Position numbers and translations under genes: made by a program. Of a DNA stretch of 8,698 nucleotides, positions 6,972 through 8,698 are shown one piece after another. A model generated the notes under the pieces. The model was not told where the DNA came from, did not search any database, and worked only from the letters and a program-made list of their open reading frames with translations. The stretch's first letter is position 1. Each line of letters starts with the position of its first letter. This stretch comes from Pseudomonadota bacterium (GTDB lineage Bacteria > Pseudomonadota > Alphaproteobacteria > UBA9655), in NCBI GenBank assembly GCA_021809225.1, contig JAKBAL010000062.1, positions 1 through 8,698 on the forward strand. The letters run 5' to 3'.

Positions 6972-7889
6972 ATGACACAGCTCAATCTTCATGAAACACA
7001 AATGATTCGCATTGCAACCTATGCATCCGTTGCAGTGGCTGGCCTTCTCATTTGTCTGAAATTTTTTGCTTGGTGGTTGACCCATTCTGTCAGTCTTCAA
7101 GCGTCTCTTATAGATTCGCTCTTAGATGGTCTTTCCTCTTTCATTAACATGATTGCAATCTATTATGCTTTAAAACCACCAGATGCCAAACATCGCTTTG
7201 GTCATGGAAAATTAGAATCTTTGTCGGCCTTGGGACAGTCTCTTTTTATCGGAGGATCGGCTATATGGCTCTTATACGAAGCTCGTGAACGACTTGTGAC
7301 GCAACATGAACCCTCCGAGTCCGTTGGTTTGGGAATTGTGGTCATGGTATTAGCAATTCTCCTAACTCTTGCTCTTGTTACCTATCAACAGTATGTGGTT
7401 AAAAAAACTCAATCGCCCGCAATTTCTGCGGACATGCTTCATTATAAAGCAGATTTTCTCGTCAATCTTGCAGCAATTATAGGGTTAGGGAGCTCTCATT
7501 TCTTTCATATCGAAGCACTTGATCCCCTTTTTGGGTTATTAATAGGGTGCTACATATTGTGGACCGCGTGGCGGATCATAACACATGCTTTTAATATTTT
7601 ACTGGATCAAGAACTTGATGATGAGCATCAAACAAAAATTCTTGCCATTATTAAATCTCACCCTGAAGTGATTGATGTTAGCAATTTGAGGACGCGAAGT
7701 TCAGGAATTCAACAATTTTTTCAAATGAATCTTTTTATGCGTCCTGATCTTACCCTTCGGGAAGCCGATCAAATTGCTGACGATGTTGAAGCGGAAATCA
7801 CCAAAGCTTACCCCAGAAGTCAAGTGATCATCCGTCTTGTTCCAGAAATACAGGGGGATACAAAACATAAGCCTATCGTATATCTATAA
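6972..7889 (+). CDS. fieF: Cation diffusion facilitator, FieF/YiiP-like metal efflux
   Basis: CDF transporters export divalent metals (Zn2+, Fe2+, Cd2+) from the cytoplasm in exchange for protons as inner-membrane dimers. I use the ATG at 6972 (305 aa, near the 300 of E. coli FieF) because AAGAGG lies 8 nt upstream; an in-frame TTG at 6921 has no binding site. Six membrane segments fill about residues 12-205. Transport site A is intact: Asp48 and Asp52 in LIDSLLDG, His157 and Asp161 in LHYKADFLVN. The interface site B is intact too: Asp71, His74, His78 in DAKHRFGHGK. The C-terminal domain (from about 212) keeps LRTRSSG but lacks the YiiP metal ligands (see findings). Substrate cannot be fixed; the Asp/His site A fits zinc or iron. 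Its 3' end overlaps rsmE by 17 nt. Confidence 0.92.
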   Translation: MTQLNLHETQMIRIATYASVAVAGLLICLKFFAWWLTHSVSLQASLIDSLLDGLSSFINMIAIYYALKPPDAKHRFGHGKLESLSALGQSLFIGGSAIWLLYEARERLVTQHEPSESVGLGIVVMVLAILLTLALVTYQQYVVKKTQSPAISADMLHYKADFLVNLAAIIGLGSSHFFHIEALDPLFGLLIGCYILWTAWRIITHAFNILLDQELDDEHQTKILAIIKSHPEVIDVSNLRTRSSGIQQFFQMNLFMRPDLTLREADQIADDVEAEITKAYPRSQVIIRLVPEIQGDTKHKPIVYL

Positions 7890-8589
7890 AATTCACCTGA
7901 AGATAAGAAATCCCAACAAGAGCTGCAGTTTCCGCCCGCAAAATATGGAGATTCAGCATAACGCCTTGAGCTTGCGGGAAAGATCTAAGAAGGGAGAATT
8001 CTTGGGAGGTAAATCCTCCTTCCGGACCGACAAGAAACGCATACGGTTTTTGAAAATTTAGATTAAGCGTTCCAAGAGAAGGTGAGCTTAAGGATTCATC
8101 CCCAAAAAGAAGAGTCCTGTCTTGAGGCCAGCTTTTAAGCAGCATTGAGAGGGATGTTAAAGGTTTAATCTCAGGAATCGTGAGGCGTCCACATTGCTCC
8201 GCTGCTTCGACGGTGTGATTGCGCATTTTTTCAAGATTGACTTTGGGAACAGATGTTCTTTCAAAATGAAGAGGACAAAGGCGAGAAACCCCTAATTCTG
8301 TAGCTTTCTCCACAAGGAATTCTTGCCGCTTGGGTTTTAAAGGAGAAAAAAGGAGCCATAGGTCTCCCTCGTGTTGCTGAGACCGCATTTGAGAGATGAG
8401 ATGAAGCCTTGTCGTTTTTTTTAGCGTTTCTATAATTCGCGCCTTCCATTCGCCATCCACACCGTTAAAAAAGAGGACTTCATCGCCTTCCTTAAGGCGC
8501 ATCACTTTTTGAAGGTAATGGCTTTGATTTTCGATAAGCATCAATTCTTGATTCTCAAAAAGTTGACTTTCGACATAAAGACGTATCAT
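7873..8589 (-). CDS. rsmE: RsmE, 16S rRNA m3U1498 methyltransferase
   Basis: RsmE uses S-adenosylmethionine to methylate N3 of U1498 in helix 44 of 16S rRNA after 30S assembly. The 238-aa protein is full length. An N-terminal PUA-like RNA-binding domain (1-70) carries HYLQKVMRLKEGDEV (24-38). The SPOUT trefoil-knot domain (about 72-238) carries KRQEFLVEKATELGV (87-101), EQCGR (131-135), the cofactor-loop motif FLVGPEGGFTSQE (185-197) and HILRAETAAL (215-224). The family's usual LGxRILR in the knot reads LNLHILR here. A GAGG ribosome binding site (complement of 8595-8598) sits 5 nt before the ATG. It is transcribed towards fieF and overlaps its stop region. In this family the gene is often single-copy and non-essential, and no operon partner is visible. 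Confidence 0.95.
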   Translation of the reverse strand: MIRLYVESQLFENQELMLIENQSHYLQKVMRLKEGDEVLFFNGVDGEWKARIIETLKKTTRLHLISQMRSQQHEGDLWLLFSPLKPKRQEFLVEKATELGVSRLCPLHFERTSVPKVNLEKMRNHTVEAAEQCGRLTIPEIKPLTSLSMLLKSWPQDRTLLFGDESLSSPSLGTLNLNFQKPYAFLVGPEGGFTSQEFSLLRSFPQAQGVMLNLHILRAETAALVGISYLQVNFIDIR

Positions 8590-8590
8590 G

Positions 8591-8620
8591 TTGACCTCGG
8601 TATGTTAGCAATTTTATAAA
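8591..8620 (+). promoter_or_regulatory. Candidate promoter for the gene leaving the window
   Basis: TTGACC (8591-8596, 5 of 6) and TATAAA (8615-8620, 5 of 6) are 18 nt apart. Start would be near 8627, about 50 nt before the ATG at 8680. The -35 box overlaps the complementary ribosome binding site of rsmE, which lowers certainty that both assignments are right. Confidence 0.45.
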
Positions 8621-8644
8621 GGTGAATAGTTAAAAAACTTAATT

Positions 8645-8653
8645 ATTATAGCA
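8645..8653 (-). promoter_or_regulatory. Extended -10 promoter for rsmE
   Basis: On the minus strand the bases read TGCTATAAT, a perfect extended -10 (TGnTATAAT). No good -35 lies 17 nt further up (GCTCTT), which an extended -10 can tolerate. The start would be near 8638, giving a leader of about 50 nt before the rsmE ATG at 8589. Confidence 0.5.
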
Positions 8654-8679
8654 TACGAATCTAATAAAAGAGCACTCAA

Positions 8680-8698
8680 ATGAAAAAGTTTAACACCT
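8680..8698 (+). CDS. Possible start of a divergent gene, cut by the window edge
   Basis: An ATG at 8680 opens MKKFNT and runs off the end. AAAAGAG (8666-8672) is a weak ribosome binding site 7 nt upstream, and a plausible promoter lies at 8591-8620. Lys-rich starts are common in exported and ordinary proteins alike; six codons do not allow a function to be named. Confidence 0.3.

Overview
The window is an ordinary-looking piece of bacterial chromosome, most likely from an alphaproteobacterium with a fairly low GC content. The evidence is the order mreB-mreC-mreD-mrdA-mrdB in one tight operon, the bolA/grxD pair directly adjacent, the alphaproteobacterial style of PBP2 (a Cys/Cys/His/Cys pattern around the SxD motif), and AT-rich codon choice. 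This mix fits lineages such as Holosporales or Paracaedibacter-like host-associated alphaproteobacteria, but that placement is an inference and cannot be settled from this window alone.

Positions 2-5196 (+) hold the rod-shape (elongasome) operon: a 5'-truncated MreB filament protein, MreC, MreD, the transpeptidase PBP2 and the SEDS glycosyltransferase RodA. The genes are 12 nt apart or overlap by 1 to 8 nt, so they are almost certainly co-transcribed and translationally coupled. Together they build and steer the machine that inserts peptidoglycan along the cell cylinder. Both catalytic enzymes keep their active-site residues, so this organism probably makes a real sacculus with rod elongation.

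Positions 5197-5407 are the longest non-coding gap (211 bp). It holds an inverted repeat after mrdB and a plausible promoter. Next comes an exported DsbA-type thiol oxidoreductase (5408-6274) with an unusual repetitive Ala/Lys linker and a long Lys/Glu tail.

Positions 6322-7889 (+) hold a BolA protein, a CGFS monothiol glutaredoxin (together the known BolA-Grx4 iron-sulfur module) and a FieF/YiiP-type cation efflux transporter. The transporter lacks the usual cytoplasmic metal ligands. Its leader carries a strong two-part hairpin that encloses a 5-codon mini-ORF and hides the fieF ribosome binding site; this is the most interesting regulatory candidate here.

Positions 7873-8589 (-) hold RsmE, the 16S rRNA m3U1498 methyltransferase, whose 3' end overlaps that of fieF. 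The last 109 bp form a divergent promoter region leading into a gene that starts at about 8680 and runs off the window. I found no mobile element, CRISPR array, tRNA or rRNA, and no clearly new multi-gene system.
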